A stretch of 42,596 nt of DNA from Thiodiazotropha sp050305635 (GCA_050305635.1 JBNLFS010000094.1:1-42596); one strand, 5' to 3'. Numbered from the stretch's first letter, positions 31,709 to 40,903 are shown. Notes: generated by a model not told the origin, from the letters alone. A program made the numbers and translations.

Positions 31709-33805
31709 GTGACTTTAATAAAGAAAGAATTCCAATGGGGAGACAACAAGGTCTCCATCGAGACAGGTGAAATCGCAAGGCAGGCTGACGGTGCCGTCAT
31801 GGTGAACATGGACGACACCGTGGTCCAGGTGACCGTTGTGGCTGACAAGAGCAGTACGCCGCGGGATTTTTTCCCGCTCACCGTGGATTACCAGGAAAAG
31901 ACCTATGCCGCCGGTATGATCCCCGGCGGTTTTTTTCGTCGTGAAGGGCGTCCCAGCGAGAAGGAGATCCTCACCGCTCGCCTGATCGATCGTCCGATCC
32001 GTCCGCTGTTTCCAAAAGGCTTCGCCAGCGAGGTGCAGGTCATCATCACCGTGATGTCCCTGAACCCGGCGGTTGATCCCGAAATACCCTCACTGATCGG
32101 TACCTCCGCGGCGCTGGCGATCTCCGGATTGCCGTTCCAGGGTCCGGTGGGTGCGGCACGGGTCAGCTACAAGGACGGCACGTACATGCTTAACTCACCC
32201 AAAACCGGATTGAGTGAACACTCCGATCTGGACCTGGTTGTGGCCGGTACGGAAGAGGCCGTGCTGATGGTGGAATCCGAAGCCAATCAGCTCTCCGAAG
32301 AGATCATGCTGGGCGCGGTGCTGTTCGGTCACGAACAGTTCCAGGTTGCGATTCAGGCCATCAAAGAACTGGCCGCCGAAGTCAACAAGGCCCAGGAAGT
32401 TTTCACCCCACCCGCGGTCGACGAAGACCTCACCTCGGCGGTCGAGGCCGAGGCGGCTCAGGGAATCGGCGACGCCTATCGGATCGCAGACAAACTCGAT
32501 CGTTACGCGGCCATCGATCAGGTGGTCGATGCCACCGTCGAGAAGCTCGGCGCGGTGGAGCTGGATGGTGAACCCCGATGGACTGCGGATCAGATCAAGG
32601 GCGCCCTGGAGAAGCTGAAAAAACGCGTCGTGCGCACTCGAATCCTGGATGGCGAGCCGCGCATTGACGGTCGCGACACGCGGACCGTGCGGCCTATCAG
32701 TGTGCGTACCGGGGTACTGCCGCGGACTCACGGATCGGCTCTGTTCACCCGTGGCGAGACCCAGGCTCTGGTCGTGACCACCCTGGGTACCGAACGGGAC
32801 TCGCAGATCATCGACGCCCTGGAAGGCTCACGCCGTGAGCACTTCATGCTGCACTACAACTTCCCTCCGTTCTGCGTGGGTGAGATCGGTCGTGTCGGCA
32901 GTCCCAAGCGTCGTGAAATCGGCCATGGCCGACTGGCCAAACGCGGTGTGCTGGCCTGCATGCCAACCATTGGCGACTTCCCCTATTCGATCCGCGTGGT
33001 CTCCGAGATTACTGAATCCAACGGTTCCTCCTCGATGGCTTCCGTGTGTGGCACCAGTCTGTCCCTGATGGACGCCGGTGTGCCGATCAAGGCGCCGGTG
33101 GCCGGTGTGGCCATGGGCCTGATCAAGGAAGGTGACAAGTTTGCGGTCCTGACCGACATCATGGGTGACGAAGATCATCTCGGCGACATGGATTTCAAAG
33201 TGGCCGGTACCCAGGAGGGTATCAATGCCCTGCAGATGGACATCAAGATCAATGGCATCACCAAGGAGATCATGGAGATCGCTCTGGATCAGGCCAAAGA
33301 GGGCCGCATCCATATCCTGGGTGAAATGAACAAGGTCATCGATACCCATCGCAGCCAGATGTCCGAGCATGCTCCCCGTATCATCGAGTTCAAGATCCAT
33401 CCGGACAAGATTCGCGATGTCATCGGCAAGGGCGGCGTGACCATCCGTGGGATTACCGAGGAGACTGGCGCAACGGTGGATATCACCGACGACGGCGTGG
33501 TCAAGATCTTCTCCGTGGACAAGGCGGCCGGTGAGGAAGCCAAGAAGCGTGTGGAGCTGATCACCGCGGACGTGGAAGTCGGTACCATCTACGAAGGCAA
33601 GGTCGCTAAGCTGATGGACTTCGGTGCGTTTGTCACCATCCTGCCGGGCAAGGACGGCCTGGTACACATCTCCCAGATCTCCAATGAGCGGGTCGAGAAG
33701 GTCAGCGACAAGCTGGCGGAGGGGGATATGGTTCGAGTCAAGGTACTGGAAGTCGACAAGCAGGGACGGATTCGTCTGAGCATGAAAGCGGTGGACGAAG
33801 CCTGA
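31709..33805 (+). CDS. pnp: Polynucleotide phosphorylase
   Basis: 698 residues starting at GTG 31709 (AAGG 8 nt upstream). Two RNase PH-like cores (about 5-220 and 310-540) flank a helical domain. GGFFRREGRPSEKE and RLIDRPIRPLFP mark the first core, and GRDTRTVRPI and FTRGETQALVVTTLG the second, with the catalytic aspartates in TDIMGDEDHLGDMDFKVAGT. KH (KIHPDKIRDVIGKGGVTIRG) and S1 (VGTIYEGKVAKLMDFGAFV) domains end the protein. It degrades RNA 3' to 5' by phosphorolysis and can add tails. The strong terminator at 33826 closes the transcription unit. Confidence 0.97.
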   Translation: MTLIKKEFQWGDNKVSIETGEIARQADGAVMVNMDDTVVQVTVVADKSSTPRDFFPLTVDYQEKTYAAGMIPGGFFRREGRPSEKEILTARLIDRPIRPLFPKGFASEVQVIITVMSLNPAVDPEIPSLIGTSAALAISGLPFQGPVGAARVSYKDGTYMLNSPKTGLSEHSDLDLVVAGTEEAVLMVESEANQLSEEIMLGAVLFGHEQFQVAIQAIKELAAEVNKAQEVFTPPAVDEDLTSAVEAEAAQGIGDAYRIADKLDRYAAIDQVVDATVEKLGAVELDGEPRWTADQIKGALEKLKKRVVRTRILDGEPRIDGRDTRTVRPISVRTGVLPRTHGSALFTRGETQALVVTTLGTERDSQIIDALEGSRREHFMLHYNFPPFCVGEIGRVGSPKRREIGHGRLAKRGVLACMPTIGDFPYSIRVVSEITESNGSSSMASVCGTSLSLMDAGVPIKAPVAGVAMGLIKEGDKFAVLTDIMGDEDHLGDMDFKVAGTQEGINALQMDIKINGITKEIMEIALDQAKEGRIHILGEMNKVIDTHRSQMSEHAPRIIEFKIHPDKIRDVIGKGGVTIRGITEETGATVDITDDGVVKIFSVDKAAGEEAKKRVELITADVEVGTIYEGKVAKLMDFGAFVTILPGKDGLVHISQISNERVEKVSDKLAEGDMVRVKVLEVDKQGRIRLSMKAVDEA

Positions 33806-33825
33806 TCGACTTGATCCGGTGACTG

Positions 33826-33856
33826 AAAAAGGGCCAGTTTACTGGCCCTTTTTTTT
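33826..33856 (+). terminator. Intrinsic terminator after pnp
   Basis: AAAAAGGGCCAG (33826-33837, with the stem GGGCCAG at 33831-33837), loop TTTA, CTGGCCC (33842-33848) and eight T residues. A classical Rho-independent terminator 21 nt after the pnp stop. Confidence 0.92.
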
Positions 33857-33906
33857 GCCGCTAAAATCGCTATTTCGAGCCAATGATTATCTCAATCGAA
33901 TAATGG

Positions 33907-33990
33907 GTAGCCCGGGTGAAGCGTAGCGTAACCCGGGGGGATCGAAGTGATGACCGGTCCCGGATTACGCTGCGCTTCATCCCGGGGGGG
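33907..33990. repeat. GTAGCCCGGGTGAAGCG palindromic repeat
   Basis: GTAGCCCGGGTGAAGCGTAG at the left is matched in inverted orientation by GCTGCGCTTCATCCCGGG at the right, each flanked by a small CCCGGG-type hairpin. A paired form of the dispersed palindrome also found at 2163, 14741, 631 and 4661. Confidence 0.65.
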
Positions 33991-34037
33991 GGCAGGCCCT
34001 TGACCGCCGGAGATTTCAGTATGGGCTGTGATCCAGC

Positions 34038-34241
34038 TCAGAGAAACCAGGAATCGAGTACGACGAACACCAGTATGGCCACCAGCAGGGCGGAAAACAG
34101 CACACTGCCGATGCCTGAAATGATCTCGGCGCCTGTAATGAACCAGGGTTGCGCCTCCCAACGGTCGAGCACATGAACCCGGTAATCCCTGTTCAACAGA
34201 AATCGCCAGCCGACCAGATAATCGATGAAACTTGAACGCAT
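34038..34241 (-). CDS. Possible small single-helix membrane protein
   Basis: 67 residues, MRSSFIDYLVGWRFLLNRDY at the start, a Trp/Arg-rich amphipathic part, then one hydrophobic helix at about 44-66 (SVLFSALLVAILVFVVLD) ending WFL. Composition looks like a real inner-membrane peptide rather than a chance frame, but the ribosome-binding site is weak (GGGTAG) and no homologue comes to mind. It is isolated between the pnp terminator and the divergent hydrolase gene. Confidence 0.4.
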   Translation of the reverse strand: MRSSFIDYLVGWRFLLNRDYRVHVLDRWEAQPWFITGAEIISGIGSVLFSALLVAILVFVVLDSWFL

Positions 34242-34337
34242 TGTCTGCTACCCGTGTAAACGGAGACTCACATGTGAAGCATGGCAAACCCGGGTTTCAG
34301 TCAGGTGAATCTTTTATTGCGATAGGGTGACCATTCG

Positions 34338-35027
34338 ATGAAATTGATTCTGTTACCGGGACTGGATGGTACCGGACGACTGTTCAAGGGGTTTTTGCAA
34401 CACTATCCGGGCGATGCGCAGGTCGTTCCTTTGCCCAATGACGGCCCGCAGGATCATGGCACACTCGCACACCGAATCCTCCCGCAACTCCCCGAGGAGG
34501 ATTTTGTTCTTCTGGCTGAATCCTATTCCGGGTTGATTGCCGCGCACCTGATGGCTATGGGACTGGCGCAACTCAAGGGGGTGATATTCGTTGCTTCCTT
34601 TCTCAAATCTCCCAATCCCTGGCTGTTGAGGCTGGGTGCGGTGCTGCCACTCGACAGGCCGCCGGGCGGGTTTGTACCGAGTTACCTCTATCGCAGCCTG
34701 ATTCTGGGGCAGCAGGCCTCAGACGCCCTGATCCGGGAATTCCTGCAGGTGATCACCCAAGTGCCGGCCGGGTTGTTGAAACAACGCATCCGGGTATTGC
34801 ACGGCCTCCAGGCGCCCCGGATCGAATCCGATAGGCCGGTTTTCTATCTTCAGGCTCAGAACGATCATCTGATCGGCAAAGATTGTTGGAAAGATTTAAA
34901 GCGGCATTTTCCCGCAGCGAAATGTTACTCAGTTGATGGTCCGCATCTGCTGTTGCAATCACAGCCACAAGTCACATCCTCCCTGGTGGCAAAATTGGTG
35001 AGCCAATGCGAAGCGGGATCAACCTGA
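34338..35027 (+). CDS. Alpha/beta hydrolase, AESYSG variant
   Basis: 229 residues with the alpha/beta-hydrolase plan: LILLPGLDGTG at the first strand/oxyanion turn, the nucleophile elbow LLAESYSGLIA with S62, the acid probably in AQNDHLIG, and the histidine in DGPHLLLQ. The elbow reads A-E-S-Y-S rather than G-x-S-x-G, as in a group of small proteobacterial esterase-like proteins. No signal peptide, so cytoplasmic. GGGTGA is about 8 nt before the ATG. Neighbouring genes do not suggest a substrate. Confidence 0.8.
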   Translation: MKLILLPGLDGTGRLFKGFLQHYPGDAQVVPLPNDGPQDHGTLAHRILPQLPEEDFVLLAESYSGLIAAHLMAMGLAQLKGVIFVASFLKSPNPWLLRLGAVLPLDRPPGGFVPSYLYRSLILGQQASDALIREFLQVITQVPAGLLKQRIRVLHGLQAPRIESDRPVFYLQAQNDHLIGKDCWKDLKRHFPAAKCYSVDGPHLLLQSQPQVTSSLVAKLVSQCEAGST

Positions 35028-35674
35028 TTCTTCTTAACCCCGCGAAATGCGCAGAAAAAGCGCGGCTTACTGGGTAAATGAGCACGTTGAAGCGGATATC
35101 AATGCAGCATCGTAGTGTCTGAGCAGCATTCCAATAGCCTGTCACCAAAGGTATAGCCCTGTCACCCGGAGACACCACGATGGGTGCAAACCGCTGGCGG
35201 GTAAATCCCCAGATGGCCACTCTGTAGCTTCTTGAACCATTGAGCATCGATGAATTCATCCCGTTCCCAGACACCCCTGAGTTGCGTTCAAAGAGCGTTA
35301 AAGGTCCTCTGCCGGTTTCTGGTATTTGTATTAAATTAATTGAAATATAAGAATATTTCTTCTTTTCTTCTGATTAGCTGCGCTGGGTCAATGGTTGTGT
35401 GTTCAATTCCTGTATCGTGTCGCGCCTTGATTCGTAACAATCCAGCTCTGTACGGGGCAGCCAGGACGGGTTATAGGTTAGGGATGCAGGGCGTCATCAC
35501 CCATGCAATACTCGGTTTTCTCCTTCGCAGAGGGGCCTGTTTCGCCTGAATGGCCGGCAAGTCACACAGATCTCTGAAATCACGGATGACTATGTCAGAT
35601 CTGAGTCCGGCCGTCAGGGTCGGTGTTAACAGACCGTAGCAGCGATAACTTCAAGAAAATTAACGGATATTGGT
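35028..35674. other. Gene-free interval with a decayed repeat
   Basis: The first part (about 35050-35144) is a degenerate copy of the MITE-like interior described at 8259-8389: GAAAAAGCGCGGCTTACTGG, TAAATGAGCA, GAAGCGG, and CCAATAGCCTGT at the end. The rest has no convincing coding frame; a 69-residue plus-strand frame at 35340-35549 lacks a good start and protein-like character. The promoter of the GGDEF-EAL gene must lie near 35560-35660, but I see no clear hexamers. Confidence 0.5.
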
Positions 35675-38215
35675 TTGGAATGGTTGGATCGATATAAGGC
35701 CCTGATCCCCGGTTTGGATTCTTACCGGGGTCGTTATGCCTATTTCGCCATTCTGGTTGGCATGGCCTTGATCACCTTTTCCTATCTTGGCTGGAATCTT
35801 GTTCGCACCACTGCCGGTACCCAGATCACCAACATCACCTCCCGTATCCAGACGACCGGCATTCTTGCGGATGTACAGTCTGAATTGAATCTCATTGAGA
35901 ATCAGGCACAGCGGATTCTTATTGAGCCGGATCAGACTCATCTCAAAACCTTGCACAATACCCTGGACGCTCTGGATGGATCCCTGGATGAACTCAGACA
36001 GGTCATGAGCCAGGTACGCTGGATTCAAACAGACAGTGTCGAGGCGCTGTCCAGGGATCGAGTGACCCTCCGGGAAAAGATCGAGCAATTGGTTGCGGTC
36101 CGGCATGATGTACAGGATTGGTTTCCGGCCATGAAACTGATGCTGGAGGAGATGTATCCGCACAACCAGGGGTTGCTGGGGGATCTGCAGATCCTGTTTC
36201 TGGAGGTGGAGACCGACCTGACCGATAAGGAGAAGATCCGCGTGGTCTCCGATCTCGCCTACCTGCAGCGGCTCTGGTTCGGTATGACCGGAGAATTGCG
36301 GTTGATGGTGGCCAACCGCTTTGGATTGTTTTCCACTCAGGAGGATGTTGAACCTCAGTCACGCTATGCGAATGTGCTGGAACTGGCAAATCGGTTTTCC
36401 GAACGACTGAGGGAGATGCAGTACCACTTTGAGCATGAGAGTCCCAATTTCATCATGTCCGAGGTGCTGCGGGAAATGGAGGTCAACTACATTGGCTGGA
36501 TGGAGAGTTTCAAACAGGTCCGGGAGTTCTTTGATCGTTCGACTTGGCGCATGGACTTACAGTTCATGCAGCAGCATGTATCACCGATCTTTGAACGCAT
36601 GCATCAGCACCTCGCCAGTATCGACCTGACCCTCGAAAGCCAGTCCGCGGATGATATCACCCAGCTGACCTATACGGCCAAGCAGTTGTCCTCATCGATT
36701 CTGGTCATCGCCGCCTTGGGCATGATCATGCTGTTTCTCGCCTACCAGTTCATCAAGCGCAATCTGCTTCAGCCGATCGCCCAGACCGCCCAGGCACTCA
36801 AGCAGGAAGCCAGCGGGATCTCCGATGACCGGCCTCATCTGGTCACCAGCAACCTGCGTGAAACCCAGGATCTGATCACCGCCTTCAGTGAGATGCGTCG
36901 TCAGGTGCACAACCGGCAGAGTCATCTTGATCATCTGGTGCATCATGATGCGTTGACGCAGCTGCCGAATCGGATCCTGTTTCGGGATCGCCTGGAACAT
37001 GCCTTGGCGATTGCAATGCGCGGTGATGTCCTGGTTGGATTGATGTTCATCGATCTCGACCGGTTCAAACAGGTGAACGACAGTCTAGGGCACCTGGTGG
37101 GTGATGAACTGCTGAAGATCATCGCGAAACGGCTGACTTCGTTGATGCGTAGTTCCGACACGGTGGCCCGCCTGAGTGGTGATGAATTCGCCATCCTCAT
37201 CGAGGGTATCAGCAGTCGCGAGTCCCTTGAGCCACTCGCGGAGAAGATACTCAATGCGATCTCAGAGCCGATGGAGATTGCCGGCAATGAACTCCGGGTC
37301 AGTGCCTCGATCGGCATCGCCGTGGCGCCTTTCGATGACGTTTCGGTCGAGTACCTGCTGCGGGATGCGGATACCGCGATGTATGAAGCCAAGCGACAGG
37401 GCAGGGCGGGGTATCGGTTCTTTACCGGCAAAATGGACACCCACTCGCCGGCCACCCTGCGCTTTCAGAACGAAATCCGCCATGCCGTGGAGGCCGGTCA
37501 GTTCCTGTTTCATTATCAACCGATCGTTGCGACCCAAGATGGTGAGCTGTTCTGCTACGAGGCCCTGCTGCGCTGGCAGCATCCCGAACGGGGTATCCTG
37601 GAACCGGAGTATTTTCTTTCCGTGCTGAATGAAACCGGCTTGATCAATACGCTGTTCATCCCGATGCTGGAACAGGCATTGGCATTCCAAAAGCGTCAAA
37701 ATGCATTGAGCGGACAGAGTGCCACGCTGGCCATCAATCTGTCGGCCCGTCTGTTGAACGATCAGAATCTCTGTCGGCGGCTGCTCCAGTCGATGGTTTC
37801 CGGAGAGATCCCTCCCGGCAGCCTGATTCTTGAGATCCGGGAGGAGATCCTCACCGAGAAATACCCGGAGGCGAAAGTCTTTCTGCAACAGGCCCGGGCT
37901 CTGGGCACACGCATTGCACTGGACGATTTCGGAACCGGCCATACCTCGCTCAGCCATTTGCGCCAGTTTCCCTTCGATCTGCTCAAGATCGATAGCGACT
38001 TTATTCGCAATGTCAACGTGGACGGCAATGATGCCAATCTGGTCACGGTGATGATTCAGTTGGCGCATGCTTTCAGAATCGCGGTGGTGGCGGAAGGTGT
38101 CGAGTCTGAGGAGCAACGGGCCTTTCTGAAATTGCGTGGCTGCGACTATGTGCAGGGTTATCTCATCGACCCACCAAGCCAATTCGTCGGGCCGGAGGAT
38201 CAGCCATCGGCCTGA
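35675..38215 (+). CDS. Membrane-bound GGDEF-EAL cyclic-di-GMP enzyme
   Basis: 846 residues from TTG 35675; no better start is available before the first helix, and the ribosome-binding site is weak. Helix 1 at about 22-44, a long helical periplasmic sensor region (about 45-335), helix 2 at 338-360, a HAMP-like linker, GGDEF domain about 420-580 with the signature reading SGDEF (501-505), and EAL domain about 595-835. The EAL residues look complete: YEALLRW (E629), INLSARLL, ILEIREE, LDDFGTGHTS, LKID, VVAEGVES and QGYL. It therefore probably hydrolyses c-di-GMP; cyclase activity is possible because SGDEF variants can be active. The signal is presumably sensed in the periplasm. Confidence 0.88.
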   Translation: MEWLDRYKALIPGLDSYRGRYAYFAILVGMALITFSYLGWNLVRTTAGTQITNITSRIQTTGILADVQSELNLIENQAQRILIEPDQTHLKTLHNTLDALDGSLDELRQVMSQVRWIQTDSVEALSRDRVTLREKIEQLVAVRHDVQDWFPAMKLMLEEMYPHNQGLLGDLQILFLEVETDLTDKEKIRVVSDLAYLQRLWFGMTGELRLMVANRFGLFSTQEDVEPQSRYANVLELANRFSERLREMQYHFEHESPNFIMSEVLREMEVNYIGWMESFKQVREFFDRSTWRMDLQFMQQHVSPIFERMHQHLASIDLTLESQSADDITQLTYTAKQLSSSILVIAALGMIMLFLAYQFIKRNLLQPIAQTAQALKQEASGISDDRPHLVTSNLRETQDLITAFSEMRRQVHNRQSHLDHLVHHDALTQLPNRILFRDRLEHALAIAMRGDVLVGLMFIDLDRFKQVNDSLGHLVGDELLKIIAKRLTSLMRSSDTVARLSGDEFAILIEGISSRESLEPLAEKILNAISEPMEIAGNELRVSASIGIAVAPFDDVSVEYLLRDADTAMYEAKRQGRAGYRFFTGKMDTHSPATLRFQNEIRHAVEAGQFLFHYQPIVATQDGELFCYEALLRWQHPERGILEPEYFLSVLNETGLINTLFIPMLEQALAFQKRQNALSGQSATLAINLSARLLNDQNLCRRLLQSMVSGEIPPGSLILEIREEILTEKYPEAKVFLQQARALGTRIALDDFGTGHTSLSHLRQFPFDLLKIDSDFIRNVNVDGNDANLVTVMIQLAHAFRIAVVAEGVESEEQRAFLKLRGCDYVQGYLIDPPSQFVGPEDQPSA

Positions 38216-38315
38216 AAATCACCGGATGGAGGCCGTGTCGGAATCGGGTGATCACGCGGCATCTGGATTGGGAGGATTTTTCTTTATGAGTTGGGATGTT
38301 CTGTCGGAGTCGGCC

Positions 38316-38344
38316 TTGACAGAGTGACTAAAGTGCCGTAGATT
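38316..38344 (+). promoter_or_regulatory. Promoter of the tRNA-Glu gene
   Basis: -35 TTGACA (38316-38321), exactly 17 nt, -10 TAGATT (38339-38344). The predicted start near 38351 lies about 44 nt before the tRNA 5' end. A perfect -35 fits strong stable-RNA expression. Confidence 0.75.
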
Positions 38345-38394
38345 TCGCCTTCCACTTTACAAGCGGTTCTCGAAAGGGGCTTTTGTAGAGACCT

Positions 38395-38470
38395 GTCCCC
38401 ATCGTCTAGAGGCCTAGGACACTGGCCTTTCACGCCGGTAACAGGGGTTCGACTCCCCTTGGGGACGCCA
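38395..38470 (+). tRNA. tRNA-Glu (anticodon UUC)
   Basis: 76 nt including an encoded CCA. The acceptor GTCCCCA (38395-38401) pairs with TGGGGAC (38460-38466), discriminator G, then CCA. The anticodon arm CTGGC-CTTTCAC-GCCGG has TTC at 38429-38431 and one G-U pair; the T arm AGGGG-TTCGACT-CCCCT is standard. It is a single-gene unit with its own promoter, and reads GAA and GAG codons. Confidence 0.97.
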
Positions 38471-38703
38471 TTCACATATGGGTAGGATGGCCATCCTGCC
38501 GATCCATGTCAGAAAGCGTCAACCATCGACTCATGACTGTCTGCGCGACATTGTCCATGGATGGCATCAGAGACGCCTTCATTGATTTCCTCCTGATCCA
38601 TTAGTCACAGAAGTCTGGGTGCGTGCTCAGATGGCCGTTCGATTTTTAGCATAGAATCAGCATAGAATGCGCAGCCCGGTTGAAATGAACCTGCCATTTT
38701 CCT
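38471..38703. other. Intergenic region after the tRNA gene
   Basis: No gene supported. A short imperfect dyad GGATGGCCATCCTGCC near 38486-38501 could help end the tRNA transcript; a T-run is lacking. Composition is ordinary. Confidence 0.35.
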
Positions 38704-38811
38704 CGTTCCCACGCTCCGCTTGGGAATGCCTATCGATATCACGCTGTATTGCCCGGACCTGTACGGTATGTGCAAGTCCGAGCCTGCATTCCCACGCGGA
38801 GCGTGGGAACG
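38704..38811. repeat. Dispersed palindromic repeat, copy 2 (GTTCCCACGC family)
   Basis: Begins CGTTCCCACGCTCCGCTTGG and ends ATTCCCACGCGGAGCGTGGG plus AACG, with TATCGATATCAC and TGTGCAAGTCCGAGCCTGCA inside. It has the same arrangement as 250-346 but is about 11 bp longer. Confidence 0.75.
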
Positions 38812-38842
38812 AGATAAAGAAAAGTAAGTATTAGAAAAAGTG

Positions 38843-38978
38843 CCCGACTGTCCCGCACATCGGGGTGCGCTGCACTGCTTACAAAAACCGGCGAGGCTGA
38901 AACTCGCTGCGCTCAAACAGCCAGCCCCGGAGTTCCGGAGGGTTGTTCCCGGGTTCCGCTTCGCCGCACCCGGGCTAC
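38843..38978. repeat. Second repeat of the composite block, copy 2
   Basis: Shares CCCGACTGTCCCGC, ACCGGCGAGGCTG, AACTCGCTGCGCTCAAACAG and GGGTTGTTCCCGGGTTCC with 466-594, ending CCCGGGCTAC. It follows a GTTCCCACGC element by 31 nt, against 119 nt in copy 1. Confidence 0.7.
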
Positions 38979-39074
38979 TATGCTGGGAAGCCATCGATGT
39001 GGGTAAGAGCGGAATGGCTTGTGCTAACATCGACAGCTTCAACACTGTAACTGATTGACATAGGTGGTTTGCCA

Positions 39075-39593
39075 TTGACTTCCCGAAAAGGCATGCTCCA
39101 AGACAAGCGTTTCTACTGGGCCGCTCTGGGTGTTTTGGTGTTGGCCATCTTCGGCGTCGCACTCTACAAAGCCTGGCCCATTCTGTTTCCTACGATCAGC
39201 CTGTCAGCATCCGTGGATCCCCGGTGTGATCTGCGCCAGGGTCCCTGTACCACCCGGTTGCCGGATGGTGCCTATGTGAGCTTTTCCATTGAACCGCGCA
39301 GCATACCGGTCGTTAAACCATTGCAGCTTCAGGTGGTGTTGCAGGGTCTGAACGCCGATAAGGTTGAGGTCGATTTCGCGGGCACGGATATGAACATGGG
39401 GTTCAATCGGGTAACCCTCGGTCCATCCACCGATCCGGGTGTCTATAACAGTGGCGGCATGTTGCCGGTTTGCGTTCGCGATGCCATGGAATGGGAGGCC
39501 CGGGTGTTGATCTCCACGGCTCAGGGCATGGTCTCCGTCCCCTATCGTTTCGTCACCGTAAGACCTGGAGTCCCCCTGCCTGAGTCTCGATGA
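39075..39593 (+). CDS. Membrane-anchored FixH/YtkA-like protein
   Basis: 172 residues if started at TTG 39075, which has AGGTGG 7 nt upstream; ATG 39093 (MLQDKRFYW) is an alternative giving 166. One N-terminal helix (about 12-36, WAALGVLVLAIFGVALYKAW) anchors a periplasmic beta-sandwich-like domain with VDPRCDLRQGPCTTRLPDG, SIEPRSIPVVKPLQLQVVL, DMNMGFNRVTLG, GVYNSGGMLPVC and WEARVLIST. The order 'M-x-M ... G-Y ... LP-C ... W-A-V' resembles FixH/YtkA-type domains often linked to copper and cytochrome oxidase assembly. This is inference by pattern. The gene is solitary here, and its cysteines and methionines could bind copper. Confidence 0.55.
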   Translation: MTSRKGMLQDKRFYWAALGVLVLAIFGVALYKAWPILFPTISLSASVDPRCDLRQGPCTTRLPDGAYVSFSIEPRSIPVVKPLQLQVVLQGLNADKVEVDFAGTDMNMGFNRVTLGPSTDPGVYNSGGMLPVCVRDAMEWEARVLISTAQGMVSVPYRFVTVRPGVPLPESR

Positions 39594-39922
39594 CGGGAAT
39601 AGGATGATCATGAGCGGGTCAGTGGCATCATGATTCATGGGTAATATGGCGAACCAATAAATATATTAAAAAACAGTTTGTTATGCTGTTTTATTAATCC
39701 AGAACAATGGTTTATTCTGTCATTTGGCCGGCGCATGTGGTAAATACTTGCCCTATTTGTGGGAATTGAAGTACTCCACTTTTGGGCAGAATCGTACCTG
39801 GTAGTCGTCCGGCCATCATCACACACAATTCATAATTTCACGTCATCGCATGGACGCGGCTGAAGACGACATACTTAGTCGCCGGGTTAATAACAATACA
39901 TAACCACGGAGGTATCATAACT
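39594..39922. other. AT-rich intergenic region before mcl
   Basis: About 330 bp without a coding frame. AT content is high in 39650-39780 (for instance ATATATTAAAAAACAG and TTTTATTAATCC), so a promoter for the mcl-mtkAB operon is likely here, but I could not pick convincing hexamers. No strong dyad was seen. Confidence 0.4.
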
Positions 39923-40903
39923 ATGGCCAACAGGAATCGCCTGCACAGAAGCGAACTCGCCGTGCCGGGCAGTAATTTGCGAATGCTGGAAAAGGCCCCC
40001 CATGCCGGCGCGGATCTGGTCTTCATCGATCTCGAAGACGCCGTGGCACCCCCCGATAAGGAGCAGGCGCGCAAGAACGCCATCCATGCACTGAATCACT
40101 ATGACTGGTCCCGCTGTTCCGTGTCTGTTCGGATCAACGGGCTGGATTCCCACTTCTGTTATCGCGATATCGTCGATGTCGTCGAGCAGGCCGGTGACAA
40201 ACTCGACACGCTTCTGGTCCCCAAGGTGGGCAAGCCCTCGGATCTGGAGTTTGTCGAGATGTTGCTCTCACAGATCGAGATGGCCAAGGGTTACAAACCG
40301 ATCAATCTCCACGCGCTTATCGAGACCGCCATGGGCATGGCCAACGTGGAAGCAATCGCTGCGTCCTGTCCGCAGCGCCTCGAGGCCTTGGTGTTCGGTG
40401 TTGCGGACTACGCGGCTTCGGTCCAGGCGCGCACCACCCGCATGGGGGGCGTCAATCCCGACTACTTCGTACTGGCGGATCCGGATGAGCAGGGACATCG
40501 TCAGGTCTATCTCGGCAATCAGTGGCATTTTGCCATGTCGCGAATGATCGTCGCCTGCCGGGCCAACGGTTTGCGTCCGATCGACGGACCCTTTGGCGAT
40601 TACAAAGATCCCCAAGGGTTTCTTGCAGTGGCCAAGTCCTTTGCCGCCCTGGGGGGTGAGGGCAAATGGGCTATCCACCCGTCCCAGATCGAACTGGCAA
40701 ACCAGGTGTTCACACCGGGTGATGCGGAGGTGGAGCGGGCCCGAAGGATCATTGCCGCGCTGCAGCAGGCGGAGGCCGAAGGGCTGGGTGCGGTCAGCCT
40801 GGACGGGCGTATGATCGATGCCGCCTCGATTCGCCAGGCGCAGGTGCTGCTGCAGAAGATGGAGCAGGTGAGACGCAGCTCAGATCACGAGGTGGTGGCA
40901 TGA
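39923..40903 (+). CDS. mcl: Malyl-CoA lyase (HpcH/HpaI, citrate-lyase beta-like family)
   Basis: 326 residues; GGAGG lies 10 nt before the ATG. The start RLHRSELAVPGSN and the blocks FIDLEDAVAPPDKEQARKN, SVRINGLDSHFCYRDIVD, LIETAMGMANVEAI, VFGVADYAAS, ACRANGLRPIDGPFGDYKDP and GKWAIHPSQIELAN match, as I recall them, the malyl-CoA lyase of methylotrophs (324 residues) closely, including the Mg-binding Glu/Asp in IDLEDA and IETAMG. The enzyme cleaves L-malyl-CoA to acetyl-CoA and glyoxylate reversibly, and may also act on beta-methylmalyl-CoA. Its stop overlaps the mtkA start (ATGA), confirming a joint function with malate-CoA ligase. Confidence 0.9.
   Translation: MANRNRLHRSELAVPGSNLRMLEKAPHAGADLVFIDLEDAVAPPDKEQARKNAIHALNHYDWSRCSVSVRINGLDSHFCYRDIVDVVEQAGDKLDTLLVPKVGKPSDLEFVEMLLSQIEMAKGYKPINLHALIETAMGMANVEAIAASCPQRLEALVFGVADYAASVQARTTRMGGVNPDYFVLADPDEQGHRQVYLGNQWHFAMSRMIVACRANGLRPIDGPFGDYKDPQGFLAVAKSFAALGGEGKWAIHPSQIELANQVFTPGDAEVERARRIIAALQQAEAEGLGAVSLDGRMIDAASIRQAQVLLQKMEQVRRSSDHEVVA

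Noticed and set aside
35340..35549. 69-codon plus-strand frame before the GGDEF-EAL gene
   Set aside because: Starts with TTG without a ribosome-binding site, mixed composition, no clear membrane helix or domain.
38605..39162. 185-codon minus-strand frame
   Set aside because: Spans both dispersed repeats; the coding potential comes from the repeat sequence, and similar frames occur at the other copy (298-600).
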